Positions 1 through 8,559 of a stretch of DNA of 32,601 nt are shown here, piece after piece. Where the stretch lies: positions 2,572 to 35,172 of the forward strand of contig MGDZ01000043.1 of NCBI GenBank assembly GCA_001791115.1. The letters are read 5' to 3'. Position 1 is the stretch's first letter. Each line of letters starts with the position of its first letter. The DNA is from Candidatus Uhrbacteria bacterium RIFCSPHIGHO2_02_FULL_57_19 (GTDB lineage: Bacteria > Patescibacteriota > Patescibacteriia > 2-12-FULL-57-11). The notes under the pieces are model-generated. The model was given only the letters and a program-made list of their open reading frames with translations, did not search any database and was not told the DNA's origin. The position numbers and the translations under genes are program-made.

Positions 1-40
1 GTGGGGAAACTCACCGCGAGTTCGAATCTCGCCCTCTCCG
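1..40 (+). tRNA. tRNA-Ser, 3' part only (cut by window edge)
   Basis: The first bases fit a long class II variable arm (GTGGG GAAA CTCAC), followed by a T arm GCGAG-TTCGAAT-CTCGC, the acceptor strand CCTCTCC and discriminator G. The long variable arm and the acceptor half are typical of tRNA-Ser. The anticodon lies outside the window, so the isoacceptor is unknown. No CCA is encoded. Confidence 0.75.
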
Positions 41-60
41 CTCTTGGTACGGGGCTTGGA

Positions 61-80
61 CCTGCCTGCCGGCAGGCAGG
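61..80. repeat. 20-bp dispersed palindrome, copy 1
   Basis: Perfect palindrome CCTGCCTGCCGGCAGGCAGG. A perfect copy lies at 16708-16727, a copy with one change at 26538-26557 and a one-base-longer variant near 19206-19228. This copy sits at the broken edge of a tRNA-Ser 3' half. Confidence 0.85.
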
Positions 81-128
81 AAGCGCGTATACCGCAAGGT
101 ATCGCGAGTTCGAATCTCGCCCTCTCCG
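79..128 (+). pseudogene. tRNA-Ser 3' half (truncated tRNA)
   Basis: Reads from the 3' side of an anticodon loop and stem through a class II variable arm (ATACC GCAA GGTAT), a T arm GCGAG-TTCGAAT-CTCGC and acceptor CCTCTCC plus G. Bases 103-128 are identical to 15-40, but the variable arm differs from the first copy, so this comes from another tRNA-Ser isoacceptor, not from a simple local duplication. The 5' half (acceptor GGAGAGG, D arm) is missing; a 20-bp palindrome occupies the break. It is probably not a working tRNA. Confidence 0.6.
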
Positions 129-160
129 TTCTGGGTGGATAATCAAAACGGGTCGCACCA

Positions 161-223
161 CCGCCTTTGGCGGGGTCCCGTCGTAGGCGGGATAGTGGCC
201 TAGCGCCCCGCCAAAGGCGGGGT
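161..223. repeat. inverted GC-rich repeat pair
   Basis: The stretch CCGCCTTTGGCGGGG near 161-176 recurs inverted as CCCCGCCAAAGGCGGGG near 207-223. Each copy is also nearly self-complementary. The pair lies in the 142-bp spacer before the glycoside-hydrolase-like gene. Confidence 0.5.
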
Positions 224-228
224 ATACT
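223..228 (+). promoter_or_regulatory. possible -10 box TATACT
   Basis: TATACT directly follows the GC-rich inverted repeat, about 67 nt before the start codon at 295. No convincing -35 is visible, so this is weak. Confidence 0.3.
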
Positions 229-294
229 GCGATTTCCTGTTTGCAGCCGGAAGCGTGAAATTGCAGTAGAATGCGGGTTTTGCAGAGGTTCCGT

Positions 295-1899
295 ATGTTC
301 AAAAAAATTTTAAAGTATGGCGTCATAATATTCTTAATTTTTATAGTGTTCAGCGCGATTGGAAAAAATATTTCAAAAAATGAAAGAACAGAAGACAAAA
401 CGTCCTATCCCGAATCATCAGAAAAACCTGTTCAATATCCAACGCAGTCAACGGGAATTATTATCGGGATAGAATACGCCGTCGAGGGACAGGACGCGTC
501 CGCCTTTGGAAAGCTGGGTATTCCGGCGATTAAACCGTTACCGGAAGCTATAAACTGGTCGAAAATGCAGCCAAAACTTGATGGACCGATTAATTACGAC
601 GTTGCCGACCAATTTGTCAGGGATTATCAAAATGCCGGATTTAGAGAACTGATAATGGGCTTGCGCGCGCTTTCTCATGCCGAAGACAACAAGGCGACAT
701 ACGGTAAGAATCGCCCGGTGCCAAAACCAGAATACGAAAACAAATACGCTGATTGGGTCAAGGGTTTTGTTGAACGTTACGACGGTGATGGGATCAGCGA
801 CATGCCCGGATTGAAATATCCGATACGCTATTACGAAATCGAGGTGGAATTTTCTTCATACACACCGGAGCCGGTTGACGAATATTTGAAAAAATTAGAA
901 ATCGCCTATAAGGCGGCTCATGAAGCGTATCCCGATGTGCTCATCGCTCACTCGGCGTTTCTTGCCTTGACTGCCTTTGATTCAAATCCGCTGGCAAACC
1001 AATATGAGAAAGCATTTGCCTCAATGTACATTCCGGACAAACACCACAATCTTACCGACATGCGCAAAGTGCTTGATCGTCCGGAATTGTTCGATCGCTT
1101 GAATTTTCACGAGCTTGGCGATCCGCTAATGATTGAGCGGACGGTGCGATGGCTAAAATATGAAACCGACCGGCGCGGCTATTCAAAGCCAATCATCATC
1201 AGTGACACTTCTCCCTCGCCGTTTGTGAGCTATGGTCGTGCTACTGGCTGCACTGGACTGTTTTTGGGAATCACTATTTGGCCGGCGAAAGAATCGGATC
1301 GCTGTCGAGTCGCTGATTACTTTAACAAAATTTTGGATAACGACGCGGCTACAGTTGCTTGGAAAAATTGGTTTATCGCCGGAGACATGGTTAAAAAAAC
1401 GATCATTGCCGCGGCCAGCGGCGTGGAGTTGATTGATACGGCATTTACCGGCGATCTGCCGATATTGAGCACCAGACTTGGATTTGCCGGCGCTGGAAAC
1501 GGTGGTTTTGCCGGCGTAGTTTCCGAGAAATATAATATTTTCACGAAAAAATACTCGGTAACCGAATATCGACCGGCATTTTTCGCCTTGCGCCAGCTTG
1601 CCCTGAAACTAGCGGGAACGCGCAGCATTGTTCGGGAGCAAAGCGATGATGACGTGCGATTATACAAATTAGAAAATTCAAGTGGAAAGTTTTGGATCGG
1701 CTGGATTCATCCTGATTATCTGGTTTTGCCCGGCGATCCTGATCCAAATAAATCAGTTTCCTTAAACCTTCCGTCAGGAGCGAAAGTAATCAGCATGGCA
1801 ACGGCAGAAACGGCGGAAGATGTTTCAGTTATTGATTCGATCAACGGAAAAGTGAGCATTAATTTAACAATGACGCCGGTTTATATCTTTAAGCAGTAA
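295..1899 (+). CDS. membrane-anchored glycoside-hydrolase-like protein
   Basis: About 534 aa. A lysine-bearing N-terminus leads into one hydrophobic segment (roughly residues 6-23), consistent with a signal anchor, so the bulk lies outside the cytoplasm. The remainder looks like a TIM-barrel glycosidase: an early WSKMQP stretch, then an E-rich strand (YEIEVEF) that may carry the acid/base, and a C-terminal part resembling a beta-sandwich after residue 440. This is a fold-level impression; no family-defining catalytic pair could be assigned. The start at 295 was preferred over an ATG at 271 because AGAGG lies 6 nt upstream, one of the few Shine-Dalgarno-like sites in the window. The gene lies between tRNA-Ser fragments (15-40, 103-128) and a decayed tail at 1933-1947, hinting that it arrived as cargo. 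It could instead be a non-catalytic surface protein. Confidence 0.55.
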   Translation: MFKKILKYGVIIFLIFIVFSAIGKNISKNERTEDKTSYPESSEKPVQYPTQSTGIIIGIEYAVEGQDASAFGKLGIPAIKPLPEAINWSKMQPKLDGPINYDVADQFVRDYQNAGFRELIMGLRALSHAEDNKATYGKNRPVPKPEYENKYADWVKGFVERYDGDGISDMPGLKYPIRYYEIEVEFSSYTPEPVDEYLKKLEIAYKAAHEAYPDVLIAHSAFLALTAFDSNPLANQYEKAFASMYIPDKHHNLTDMRKVLDRPELFDRLNFHELGDPLMIERTVRWLKYETDRRGYSKPIIISDTSPSPFVSYGRATGCTGLFLGITIWPAKESDRCRVADYFNKILDNDAATVAWKNWFIAGDMVKKTIIAAASGVELIDTAFTGDLPILSTRLGFAGAGNGGFAGVVSEKYNIFTKKYSVTEYRPAFFALRQLALKLAGTRSIVREQSDDDVRLYKLENSSGKFWIGWIHPDYLVLPGDPDPNKSVSLNLPSGAKVISMATAETAEDVSVIDSINGKVSINLTMTPVYIFKQ

Positions 1900-1932
1900 A
1901 CCTGACAAATAATCCAATTTATCGTATTATTT

Positions 1933-1947
1933 AGTTCGAACCTCTCC
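1933..1947 (+). repeat. possible decayed tRNA-Ser tail
   Basis: AGTTCGAA followed directly by CCTCTCC matches the T-loop and acceptor pieces of the tRNA-Ser end at 107-127 with the CTCGC stem removed. A CACCA follows a few bases later. Short, so chance similarity is possible. Confidence 0.3.
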
Positions 1948-1969
1948 TTCTCACCAGGAATTAATCGCG

Positions 1970-2842
1970 ATGAATGAAATTGAAAAGATGGCGGAAGACA
2001 TAAAGGCCAAACCATCTTGGTATAAGGATCTTAAATGGGTCTTTGGTTTAGTATTTTTCTTCTCGTTCGGGCTGACACAACTGGCTTATAATTTTGTTTG
2101 GATTACCGAGGAGGAGCGGGCTATTGAAGTCAACGCCGCGTTGATGGCCGCATCACTAAGTCGCGGGGGATTAGATGATACTAGCGACATCGAGGAGGTG
2201 CGCCGAATGCTGGTCCAATCGGGTGAGGACAGATTCCAGCCGATCCCCGGGGTTGATTTGTTTGTCACCAAAGATGAAATTGACGCAGTTTTAAAGTCTT
2301 CATCGCCGCGCCAGGCACGAATTGATTTTTTCAAAAACTTCAGCCGTCCGCTGTACAAGGAAGGAGCCGAGGGGCTGGCCAGTTTGAGCGACGATCCAAA
2401 ACTCAAACAACAGATTCTTGAGGGCGCCGGCCCGCTGGCTGTATTGTCTTATCGAAACCACCTGCTGGCCCGGAAGATTTTTGCAGTTTTGGCCGTGGTC
2501 TCAGCGATATCCCTGTTCTTCCTGGTTTTTTTCTCTCGTCGATTTGGACGCTTATCTGTCCCGGGCGTGATAATTTTAATTTCAACCCTGCCCTGGTTTG
2601 CGTTGACCGCCTTGCTTTCGTTTGGCTTCGCGAAAAAAGTAACTGAAGCCAAACCGATCTCTGAAGAGACCGAATCGATGAACGTGGTCATGAACGTCGC
2701 TGCCAATGTCTTGGCCGACCCTATGAAAACAATCAGCGGGAGATATCTGGCGGTTACTTTAGTTGGTATCGGACTGATTGCTATGGCTATATTCGGACGC
2801 GCTACGCTAGCCATTGTCAGAAAGATTAGGCGAACGCCATAA
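1970..2842 (+). CDS. membrane protein of unknown function
   Basis: 290 aa. A hydrophobic segment near residues 23-45 is followed by an acidic, probably extracytoplasmic region (about 50-165), then three further membrane segments near 168-188, 197-220 and 260-282. The topology suggests a soluble loop held between the first and second helices. No motif was recognised. AGGA at 1956-1959 lies about 10 nt before the start and is a plausible ribosome site. It is the first of a tight run of small genes: its 3' end meets the next gene. It could belong to a CPR-specific envelope family. Confidence 0.7.
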   Translation: MNEIEKMAEDIKAKPSWYKDLKWVFGLVFFFSFGLTQLAYNFVWITEEERAIEVNAALMAASLSRGGLDDTSDIEEVRRMLVQSGEDRFQPIPGVDLFVTKDEIDAVLKSSSPRQARIDFFKNFSRPLYKEGAEGLASLSDDPKLKQQILEGAGPLAVLSYRNHLLARKIFAVLAVVSAISLFFLVFFSRRFGRLSVPGVIILISTLPWFALTALLSFGFAKKVTEAKPISEETESMNVVMNVAANVLADPMKTISGRYLAVTLVGIGLIAMAIFGRATLAIVRKIRRTP

Positions 2843-2846
2843 TTTT

Positions 2847-3152
2847 GTGGACCCGAAATTCGTCAAGCTACTCTTGGGTGTCGTAACTGTCGCCGTAACG
2901 ATAGTCGGAATTCTGGCCATTGGATGGATTTTGTTAGTTACTCCTCGTCCCTGCGTTCAGTTCACCGCCTACGGCTACGACACCAATCGGTGCGCGCGCG
3001 AGGAACAGTGTTACGAACACACCGACCAATCCAGGGTTCAATGTTACGCGGCGGTAGCGGCCAAACGCAAAGATCAAAAAATCTGCGACAACCTCCTACT
3101 CATCCGGGACCGCAAGAAATGCCGGCAAAAGGCTTCGGAAATTTATCCATAA
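2847..3152 (+). CDS. small Cys-rich single-pass membrane protein
   Basis: About 101 aa from a GTG at 2847; a TTG at 2814 would give 112 aa and overlap the upstream gene by 29 nt. One strong membrane segment begins a few residues after the start. It is followed by a short outer domain with six cysteines (in contexts RPCVQ, NRCAR, EQCYE, VQCYA, ICDN and KCRQ), suggesting disulfides or metal binding. Function is unknown. It sits 2 nt before the next gene and probably shares a transcript with it. Confidence 0.55.
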   Translation: MDPKFVKLLLGVVTVAVTIVGILAIGWILLVTPRPCVQFTAYGYDTNRCAREEQCYEHTDQSRVQCYAAVAAKRKDQKICDNLLLIRDRKKCRQKASEIYP

Positions 3153-3154
3153 AA

Positions 3155-3526
3155 ATGGACATCACTGTAGAAAACATGGGAGGATTGCAGGCGCGGACGC
3201 TTATCCGCCGCGCCGGTTACGCCGAACATGTTGATCGTCGAAGCGGGGAGACTTCATACGTTCGCCGTCTGTCTCCGTCCGGATTTTATCCTCGATTTCA
3301 CGCCTATCTGCATCCGCGTGAGGATGGATCGCTCATGATTCGTCTGCACATCGACCAAAAACAGCCCTCTTACGGCGTCGGCCATGCTCATAGCGGAGAG
3401 TACGACGGCCCGCTTCTTGAAGGCGAGAAAGTCAGAATAATGGAATTCATTAATAAAGAAATCGCTGCTGCCAAAGAATCAAAAAAAGAAGACGTTGGTT
3501 TTTTTAAAAGACTTTTTAAACATTAA
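3155..3526 (+). CDS. conserved-looking hypothetical protein
   Basis: 123 aa, soluble, no signal peptide. It contains a regular beta-rich core with the stretch GVGHAHSGEYDG near the middle, then an acidic helix and a basic tail (FFKRLFKH). The open frame extends upstream to 2924, but that part overlaps the preceding membrane gene in another frame, so the ATG at 3155 is chosen. No family was recognised. It lies between the Cys-rich protein and the 22-bp palindrome at 3535, which may end the transcript. Confidence 0.55.
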   Translation: MDITVENMGGLQARTLIRRAGYAEHVDRRSGETSYVRRLSPSGFYPRFHAYLHPREDGSLMIRLHIDQKQPSYGVGHAHSGEYDGPLLEGEKVRIMEFINKEIAAAKESKKEDVGFFKRLFKH

Positions 3527-3534
3527 CAATCATG

Positions 3535-3556
3535 GGCCTATTCGTACGAATAGGCC
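3535..3556. repeat. perfect 22-bp palindrome
   Basis: GGCCTATTCG followed by its exact reverse complement partner through TACGAATAGGCC. It could form a hairpin at the end of the 3155-3526 gene. There is no run of T after it, so a simple intrinsic terminator is unlikely; it may be an operator or a short repeat element. Confidence 0.6.
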
Positions 3557-3562
3557 TAATCA

Positions 3563-4372
3563 ATGTTGTTTATGAAGAAGCTGATCACTCATGTAAGACC
3601 TCATTTGGATGACATTTGCGGCATGTGGCTTTTGAAAAAATATGTCCCCGCGTTTCGTACTGCAGGGTTGTCATTTGTGTCGGCGACAATGAAAGATCCT
3701 GGAGACCCGAACCGCGTATTCGTCGGACTCGGACGGCGGCGGTTCGATGAACACAAAGGCGACATAGGCGAATCCGCCGCGTCACTAGTGTGGATATTTG
3801 TCCGTCCCAAGGTGAAGGATCGCGTCACTCGCGCCGCGCTTGACAGGTTGGTACTCTGGGTGCGAGATGAGGACAGGGGGATGCATGATCTTGAGCCGAA
3901 TCAGGAGCTCCTTCCGACGACCCAGATCAGGGCGTACTTTGATCGGCACGGCAGAAACTCTGCAACACTGGCTTCGTTCGGCTTTGAACTCCTTGAGGGA
4001 ATGTATTCGTCTTTTGAGAATTCCGTTCGGCTTGATCAGGCGTGGAAGAAACGGAAGGAGTTCAGAACCAGGTGGGGGAGGGGCGTGGCGTTGAAGACAG
4101 CGGCATCGGATGTCGATCAATACTCCTACAAGAAGGGTGCGGTTCTCCTCGTGCTTCACGACACCAGGGCGGGATTCCGTCACTACCGGGCCAGCGCGAA
4201 AAGCAGGGTGAATCTCACATCCACCTACCGCCTGCTTCGCGAGATCGATCCCCGTGCCGACTGGTATCTCCATCACTCAAAGAAACTCCTCCTCTCCGGC
4301 AGCGACGTAGCGCCTGACACAAGCATTTCAAAACTGCCGCTCCGTCGACTGATTGATTTGGTACGCGCATAG
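3563..4372 (+). CDS. MYG1/DHH-like predicted metal-dependent phosphoesterase or nuclease
   Basis: 269 aa (266 if the ATG at 3572 is used, giving an MKKLITHVRPH start). The N-terminal THVRPHLDDICGMWLL and the later VGLGRRRFDEHKGD parallel the metal-binding motifs of the MYG1 family (THxGxFHxDE, then DHH), which is related to DHH phosphoesterases. After FDEH the SAASLVW stretch also fits. In DHH-type enzymes these His and Asp residues bind metal and the enzymes cleave phosphodiester or polyphosphate bonds; the substrate here is unknown. The C-terminal half was not recognised. A 67-bp inverted repeat begins directly after the stop codon. Confidence 0.5.
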   Translation: MLFMKKLITHVRPHLDDICGMWLLKKYVPAFRTAGLSFVSATMKDPGDPNRVFVGLGRRRFDEHKGDIGESAASLVWIFVRPKVKDRVTRAALDRLVLWVRDEDRGMHDLEPNQELLPTTQIRAYFDRHGRNSATLASFGFELLEGMYSSFENSVRLDQAWKKRKEFRTRWGRGVALKTAASDVDQYSYKKGAVLLVLHDTRAGFRHYRASAKSRVNLTSTYRLLREIDPRADWYLHHSKKLLLSGSDVAPDTSISKLPLRRLIDLVRA

Positions 4373-4439
4373 TGTCATCCTCGCGAACGCGGGGATCCAG
4401 ACTATTTTCGTCTGGATTCCCGTTTCCACGGGAATGACA
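4373..4439. repeat. 67-bp REP-like inverted repeat
   Basis: Begins TGTCATCC and ends GGAATGACA, with inner arms GGATCCAGAC and GTCTGGATTCC around a short TATTTTC loop. The layout resembles the widespread GTCATTCCCG-type REP/MITE-like elements seen in many bacteria. It fills the whole spacer between the MYG1-like gene and dnaG, so it may act as a terminator or attenuator or be mobile. Confidence 0.7.
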
Positions 4440-4446
4440 CAGGATT

Positions 4447-6203
4447 ATGCCCGGCGACGCTGACAAGGTGAAGGAACGGCTCGATCTCGTGGAGCTTATC
4501 GGCGAGTACATTCAGCTCCTGCGCGCCGGTTCCGCGAATTTCAAGACGCGGTGTCCGTTTCACAACGAAAAGACGCCGTCTTTTTACGTTTCAAAAGAAC
4601 GGCAGATGTGGCACTGCTTTGGCTGCGGCGAAGGCGGAGATCATTTCACCTTTGTTCAAAAAATGGAGGGCATGGATTTTCCCGAGGCCCTGAAACTTCT
4701 CGCGGGCAAGGCGGGAATCGAACTCGAGCGCTACGATGCCAAACTCGAATCCGAGAGGACGCGACTGTTGGGTCTTCTTGATCTGGCCGCGAAATTTTAT
4801 GAAAAGGTTCTGCTGGAACATCCGGGGGCGCAAATCGCTCGCGACTACGTAAAAACAAGAGAGATTCCCGAAACCACAGCGCGAGCTTTCCGACTGGGAT
4901 TCGCCCTTGATTCTTGGGATTCGCTTTCAACATTCCTTTCCGGACGCGGCCACACCCAAGATGAAATTCTGCGCGCTGGATTGGCCAGCCGACGCGAAGG
5001 GGCGCGGGGAATCTATGACCGGTTTCGCGGCCGCTTGATGTTTCCCATATCCAATGTCCACGGGCACATTGTCGGCTTTACCGGTCGGGTGCTGGATCCC
5101 AACGCAAAAGAAGCCAAATACGTCAACTCTCCGGAGACCGCGCTCTACAAGAAAGGAGCCATCCTTTATGCCCTGGATCGCGCCAGACAAGCGATCAAGC
5201 GCGCCGGATACGTTATTGTCGTCGAAGGCAACATGGACGCCGTCTCCTGCCACAAAATCGGCATGGAGCAAACCGTGGCTTCTTCCGGAACCGCGCTCAC
5301 TAGAGATCAACTTAATTTATTAAAGCGCTTCACGTCGAATATCCTTATCTCTTTTGACGCCGATATGGCCGGAGAGTCGGCGGCCAAACGGGGGATTGAT
5401 TTGGCGCTGTCCGAGGGATTTTCCGTGAAGATTATTCGTTTGCCATCAGGCGTCGGCAAAGATCCCGATGACTGTATCCGAACCAATCCCGAGGTCTGGA
5501 AGAAGGCGGTGGGGGGCGCGGTTTCCATCATGGAATATCTTTTCGAGATCATTCCTGCCGGAAAGGATTTGTCCACCGCGGAAGGAAAAAAAGATGTTGG
5601 AAACGCGCTTTTGCGGGAGATCATTAAACTTCCTGATCAAATCGAACAGACCCACTGGCTTGGGCGGCTGGCTTCAATGATTCAGGTGCCAGAGTCGGTC
5701 TTGCGTGAGCGACTGCCGAGCGGAAAGGAAAAGCCGGAAAGGCGGGAAGATCCTTCTCGGGCGCCGGCCGTCACGAGCAGAAGCCAGCGGTTGTTTGAAG
5801 GTTTTATTTCTCTTTTGCTTACTTTTCCCGAGCACGCGCCAGCGGCCATCGAGTTAGTTAGACCGGAAATGCTTCCCGATGAGGAAATCAGACGGTTGTA
5901 TACCCACCTGATTATACGCTATACTGGTGTCTCCGGTCGCGCTTATGCCGGCGATTTTGGGCTTGAAATCGAGTTGTCACCGCTGGAGCGGCGTCTGTTG
6001 CTGCAAGGGGAGCGGGATTTTGAAGGGATGGCCCAGGCGGCCGAAAGCGAGATCCGAAAATATGCCAGGGAAGTGCGCCGTGATTTCATTGTTCGGGAAC
6101 TGGCTCGCTTGCAGTCGGACATGGCCGCGGCCGAACGCTCCGGCGACAGGGGACGCGCTGATGATTTGTCCAGAAAATATCACGAATTGATGCAAACGCA
6201 GTG

Positions 6204-6204
<1 letters not shown>
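4447..6204 (+). CDS. dnaG: DNA primase DnaG
   Basis: 585 aa, normal family length. It makes RNA primers for replication at the fork with the DnaB helicase. The N-terminal zinc domain has C36, H39, C57 and C60 (CPFH...CFGC). The core has the TOPRIM signature: E260 in VVEGNMD and D304/D306 in SFDADMAG, the metal-binding acidic residues. The C-terminal part, after about residue 430, is helical and would hold the helicase-interacting region. The stop TGA at 6202-6204 overlaps the start of rpoD, so the two are co-transcribed, as in the classic rpsU-dnaG-rpoD arrangement; rpsU is absent here. An inverted repeat lies directly upstream. Confidence 0.95.
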
Positions 6205-7433
<1,229 letters not shown>

Positions 7434-7494
7434 GTGGTCCCCTTTTGGGGTCACAAAAAGTGTTCGCTGTCGAAAGTTATCCACGCGGAATAAC

Positions 7495-7523
7495 TTGACA
7501 GCGCGGGCGGCGGCCGTTACGCT
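7495..7523 (+). promoter_or_regulatory. sigma-70 promoter of tRNA-Asn
   Basis: Consensus -35 TTGACA at 7495-7500, 17-bp spacer, weaker -10 TACGCT at 7518-7523. Transcription would start near 7530, about 26 nt before the mature tRNA end. The 122-bp spacer from rpoD holds nothing else except an imperfect hairpin near 7434-7455. Confidence 0.65.
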
Positions 7524-7555
7524 TCTTCTTAGATCATTCAAATTGTCATCTCTAT

Positions 7556-7925
7556 TCCGGGGTAGCTCAGTGGTAGAGCAGTTGGCTGTGCCATTTTAGA
7601 AGCCACAAGCGCAGCCCTCGATGGAAACATCGGGGTGTCCTCGAGGTGAATTGCTGGAAGCCTACATCCCGAGTTTCAGAGGGACACGGTAATCAGCAGC
7701 CAAGCCTGCTCAGGTTTTTTTCGCGAAAAACTTGCGCAGGAAGGTTCAGAGACTAGGGCTTAGCCCGTACCCCCACACCTTTGGCATAAAAGGTGTGGGG
7801 GGAAGCGCCTCGCACCCAAGGTCTCCGGCAACGGAGAATCCGGGTGAAGATATAGTCCATGCCCCATGGAAACATGGGGGTACCGTGTAACCAATTGGTC
7901 GTGGGTTCGAATCCCACCCCCGGAG
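7556..7925 (+). tRNA. tRNA-Asn(GTT), interrupted by a group I intron
   Basis: 5' exon 7556-7589: acceptor TCCGGGG, D arm GCTC/GAGC, anticodon stem GTTGG and loop bases CTGT. 3' exon 7888-7925: TAA completes the loop (anticodon GTT), then stem CCAAT, T arm GTGGG-TTCGAAT-CCCAC, acceptor CCCCGGA and discriminator G. Spliced length is 72 nt and CCA is not encoded. The start TCC, the loop CTGTTAA and the end GGAG agree with bacterial tRNA-Asn. The intron breaks the anticodon between positions 35 and 36. This gene anchors the repeat-rich region that follows. Confidence 0.93.
7590..7887 (+). ncRNA. group I self-splicing intron in tRNA-Asn
   Basis: 298 nt, no ORF. All four conserved core strings can be read: P at 7648-7662 (GAATTGCTGGAAGCC), Q at 7691-7705 (AATCAGCAGCCAAGC), R at 7743-7758 (GGTTCAGAGACTAGGG) and S at 7846-7858 (GAAGATATAGTCC). 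P7 forms from GACTA 7751-7755 and TAGTC 7853-7857. P1 pairs exon TGGCT with AGCCA at 7601-7605 and places the splice-site T7589 opposite G7599, the required U.G pair. P10 pairs the 3' exon TAA with TTA 7596-7598. The last intron base is G7887. A 13-bp hairpin at 7770-7801 extends a peripheral helix. Known for the class: protein-free splicing started by guanosine. Confidence 0.92.
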
Positions 7926-7958
7926 CAAAAAGATCCACCTACGCGTGGATCTTTTTGC
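7925..7958 (+). terminator. intrinsic terminator of tRNA-Asn
   Basis: GCAAAAAGATCCAC pairs perfectly over 14 bp with GTGGATCTTTTTGC around a short loop, with a T run in the 3' arm. It starts at the last base of the tRNA. Confidence 0.8.
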
Positions 7959-8094
7959 GTAGGGGAGCCCCGCAACTGCTTGCGGGGCGTGTGGGATGAG
8001 AAGGCCGGAGCCATGTCCGCCGAGCGATGCTGGCGAGGCGGACGGCGAGGCGCGGCCTGCGACCGAGGAGGCGGAAGCCGACGAGAGTTGTAGG

Positions 8095-8113
8095 CGAATC
8101 CCACCCCCGGAGC
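8095..8113 (+). repeat. tRNA-Asn tail copy 2
   Basis: 19 bases (CGAATCCCACCCCCGGAGC) identical to the tRNA-Asn 3' end at 7908-7926. The upstream tRNA body is absent. Confidence 0.9.
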
Positions 8114-8151
8114 TGAAAAGCGGACTGCCTTCACGGTGGTCCGCTTTTCAG
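8113..8151 (+). terminator. hairpin following tail copy 2
   Basis: CTGAAAAGCGGAC pairs perfectly (13 bp) with GTCCGCTTTTCAG, followed by TTTC. Its sequence differs from the hairpin after the intact tRNA, as expected if this tail came with its own terminator. An inverted T-arm piece (GTGGGATTCGAAC, 8163-8175) lies just beyond. Confidence 0.7.
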
Positions 8152-8427
8152 TTTCAGGCAGAGTGGGATTCGAACGGGAAGGGGAGGGAGTCGAAACGGA
8201 GCGAGAACACAATTGTTTGTGCTCGAGCCGTTGAGACCAGCGAGGCGATGTTTTGATAGAACCGCCGAGCTGTCGGGAGTCTCCCGTGGCAGTTCGAGGG
8301 GCCGGAGAGCATACAACCCGCGTTGTGTGCGTGCCCCGAGAACGGGTTGAGCGATGTGCGATAGCACCGCGAGACCCTTCAACACTAAAACCGAGGGGTT
8401 TTAGAAGCGAGCGGAGCGAGCGCGTGA

Positions 8428-8446
8428 GATTCCCACGCCCGGAGCC
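8428..8446 (+). repeat. diverged tRNA-Asn tail, copy 3
   Basis: GATTCCCACGCCCGGAGCC resembles the tRNA end AATCCCACCCCCGGAGC with a few changes. It lies 114 bp before the helicase gene and is followed by the junction repeat at 8441-8468. Confidence 0.6.
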
Positions 8447-8468
8447 ATGAGTGGACGTGTGTGGCGCC
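8441..8468 (+). repeat. junction repeat, copy A
   Basis: Starts GGAGCCATGAGTGGACGTGT and matches 13390-13416 (AGAGCCATGAATGGGTGTGT...) at about 22 of 27 positions. The two copies precede the helicase gene and the Abi_C gene respectively, each about 70-120 bp before the start codon. Confidence 0.6.
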
Positions 8469-8544
8469 CATATGCGTCTGACCAAAGACCCATCAGGAAA
8501 GTGTTGGTTTTTACAGGGGGCTGGTTATCAGTGTCATTTTCAGC

Positions 8545-8550
8545 TAAAAT
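8545..8550 (+). promoter_or_regulatory. -10 box TAAAAT of the helicase gene
   Basis: TAAAAT begins 15 nt before the ATG at 8560, so transcription would start at about the start codon. No good -35 at normal spacing; there is no Shine-Dalgarno site either. Confidence 0.45.
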
Positions 8551-8559
8551 GTCTTCACT

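Larger units (their letters stand above)
7959..8559 (+). other. 600-bp gene-free zone with repeated tRNA-Asn tails
   Basis: No credible gene on either strand. It holds a tail copy at 8095-8113 with hairpin, an inverted T-arm piece at 8163-8175, a diverged tail at 8428-8446, and small hairpins near 8311-8330 and 8382-8403 (CTAAAACC/GGTTTTAG). GAGCGAG-type motifs recur. The 241-aa minus frame crossing this zone and the tRNA is rejected as non-coding. Confidence 0.6.

Noticed and set aside
1..186. 61-aa open frame at the window start
   Set aside because: It is made of tRNA-Ser pieces and the 20-bp palindrome, so it is not a protein gene.
2924..3154. N-terminal extension of the 3155-3526 gene
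   Set aside because: It overlaps the Cys-rich membrane protein in another frame and has a basic composition typical of non-coding frames.
7760..8485. 241-aa minus-strand open frame
   Set aside because: It runs through the group I intron, the tRNA-Asn 3' exon and the tail repeats; its protein is low-complexity Arg/Ser/Pro with no recognisable domain.
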